From NCBI RefSeq assembly GCF_001629735.1, contig NZ_CP015224.1:4278001-4342000 (forward strand): a stretch of 64,000 bases of DNA, given 5' to 3'. Below, piece after piece: positions 63,086 through 64,000 of this stretch; positions within the stretch are counted from its first letter, which is position 1, and each line of letters begins with the position of its first letter. Position numbers and translations under genes: made by a program. The notes under the pieces were generated by a model that searched no databases, was not told the origin of the DNA, and saw only the letters and a program-made list of their open reading frames with translations. This stretch comes from Lysinibacillus sphaericus (GTDB taxonomy: Bacteria; Bacillota; Bacilli; Bacillales_A; Planococcaceae).

Positions 63086-64000
63086 ATGACAAAGGTAGAA
63101 GTATATCGTCCAAAAAATCACGTACGTTTTGTGACAGCATCGAGTCTTTTTGATGGACATGATGCTTCGGTCAATATTATGCGACGCATTTTGCAATCGA
63201 GCGGTGTAGAAGTAATCCATTTAGGTCATAACCGATCAGTTGAAGAAGTCGTAAATGCTGCGATACAAGAGGATGCGCAAGGTATTGCTATTTCTTCTTA
63301 TCAAGGCGGGCATATGGAATACTTTAAATATATGTATGATTTACTGCGTGAAAAAGGGGCACCACATATAAAAATATATGGCGGTGGGGGTGGAGTAATT
63401 CTACCGCGTGAAATAAAAGAGCTTCATTCTTACGGCATTGCAGGAATTTTCTCGCCAGAGGATGGCCGTGTTTTAGGGCTTCAAGGAATGATTAATGAGC
63501 AAATTAAAGGAACAGATTTTCCTACTGCAACTGGTAGCTATTTAGAAAAATTAGAGTCTTTAACAACAGAGACTCCAGAAATTTTAGCTAATTTAATTAC
63601 AGCTGCCGAGTCAAATGACGATGAAGACACGAAAAAAATGCTGGAGGAAGCACGGAAGCGTTCAAAAGGAACACCTGTTATGGGAATCACCGGAACAGGG
63701 GGAGCAGGTAAATCTTCATTAACGGATGAACTAATCCGCCGCTTCTTAAAAGAATTCCCGGAAAAACGTGTGGCAATTTTGTCCGTCGATCCAACAAAGC
63801 AAAAAACGGGTGGGGCATTACTTGGAGATCGTATTCGTATGAATGCCATCTTTAATAACCGTGTCTATATGCGTAGCTTAGCCACACGAGGCTCTCGTAC
63901 GGAATTAACCGCATCCATTGGGGACGTAATAGATGTAGTACGTGTAGCAGGTTATGATTTAATTATCGTTGAAACAAGTGGTATTGGTCAGGGTGATGCC
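63086..64000 (+). CDS. icmF: IcmF, fused isobutyryl-CoA mutase (5' part only)
   Basis: 305 residues of an ORF running off the window. Residues about 10-140 are a B12-binding domain with the cobalt-ligand motif in [15 protein letters not shown]. From about 200 there is a MeaB-type G-protein chaperone domain with Walker [14 protein letters not shown] and a TSGIGQGDA segment. This domain order, followed by a mutase domain expected beyond the edge, is that of IcmF, which interconverts isobutyryl- and butyryl-CoA (also isovaleryl/pivalyl-CoA). The ATG at 63086 follows GGGGAGAGAGTGGGG. It links the B12 operon to the acyl-CoA genes. Confidence 0.9.
   Translation, partial: MTKVEVYRPKNHVRFVTASSLFDGHDASVNIMRRILQSSGVEVIHLGHNRSVEEVVNAAIQEDAQGIAISSYQGGHMEYFKYMYDLLREKGAPHIKIYGGGGGVILPREIKELHSYGIAGIFSPEDGRVLGLQGMINEQIKGTDFPTATGSYLEKLESLTTETPEILANLITAAESNDDEDTKKMLEEARKRSKGTPVMGITGTGGAGKSSLTDELIRRFLKEFPEKRVAILSVDPTKQKTGGALLGDRIRMNAIFNNRVYMRSLATRGSRTELTASIGDVIDVVRVAGYDLIIVETSGIGQGDA

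Noticed and set aside
1..64000. CRISPR arrays, insertion sequences, prophage, tRNA or rRNA genes
   Set aside because: No regularly spaced direct repeats, transposase motifs, phage genes or tRNA-like cloverleaf with CCA end were seen by eye.

Overview
The window comes from an endospore-forming, low-G+C Gram-positive bacterium of the Bacillaceae/Planococcaceae group, most likely a Lysinibacillus (L. sphaericus/fusiformis type). The grounds are AT-rich coding sequence with strong AGGAGG ribosome sites and frequent TTG/GTG starts, spore genes (cwlJ, gerQ, rsfA, pbpG), bacillithiol (bshB2-yojF) and coproheme-route (hemQ) genes, and gene order that follows the Bacillus subtilis ywd-ywf-ywh-ywi-ywj region in blocks: pdxK, ung, ywdI, ywdK, gerQ-cwlJ, hemQ, lipL, rsfA, ywfO, ywhB, ywhD, pbpG, speB, ywiB-argS, fadF. 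The genus is inferred; no database search was run. No tRNA, rRNA, CRISPR array, prophage or insertion sequence was seen.

Layout. 1-8.1 kb: methionine-salvage end genes mtnE (cut by the window edge) and mtnU, then a PucR-type regulator divergent from an amino acid permease, a CoA-acylating semialdehyde dehydrogenase and a class III aminotransferase, probably a beta-alanine/omega-amino acid catabolic locus. 8.3-12.8 kb: a RodA/FtsW-type protein, a chemoreceptor and SDR-type threonine dehydrogenase. 12.9-19.7 kb: trpB under a tRNA-Trp T-box, queT under a preQ1 riboswitch, a TrpXYZ-like ABC importer and ilvA. 20-32.9 kb: conserved housekeeping and sporulation genes, with a candidate structured RNA near 22.1-22.3 kb and a tandem pair of tiny membrane proteins near 28 kb. 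33.2-39.1 kb: a 1,721-residue wall-anchored adhesin convergent with a sortase. 39.2-47 kb: ywhB-, ywhD-, pbpG- and speB-like genes, a short membrane leader ORF upstream of a second yidC, then ywiB-argS.

47.1-64 kb is a catabolic block. A MerR regulator heads an acyl-CoA synthetase/acyl-CoA dehydrogenase operon. A cobalamin riboswitch controls btuF-btuC-btuD::cbiZ and a cobalamin adenosyltransferase. Next come beta-oxidation genes (fadF, thiolase, 3-hydroxyacyl-CoA dehydrogenase, two acyl-CoA dehydrogenases), a TetR regulator and the start of icmF. The B12 genes would supply adenosylcobalamin for IcmF, and the two regulators probably control acyl-CoA breakdown; an 18-bp palindrome shared by the fadF and thiolase promoters is a plausible TetR operator.

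The most interesting item is at 43.75-44.79 kb. A 91-codon ORF encodes a membrane segment and an acidic C-terminus. Its last codons form one arm of a perfect 12-bp hairpin, and the other arm holds the ribosome-binding site of a YidC-family insertase. This is the architecture of the B. subtilis MifM-YidC2 translation-arrest sensor, but I do not recognise the leader sequence. It may be an undescribed nascent-chain sensor of membrane insertion capacity.
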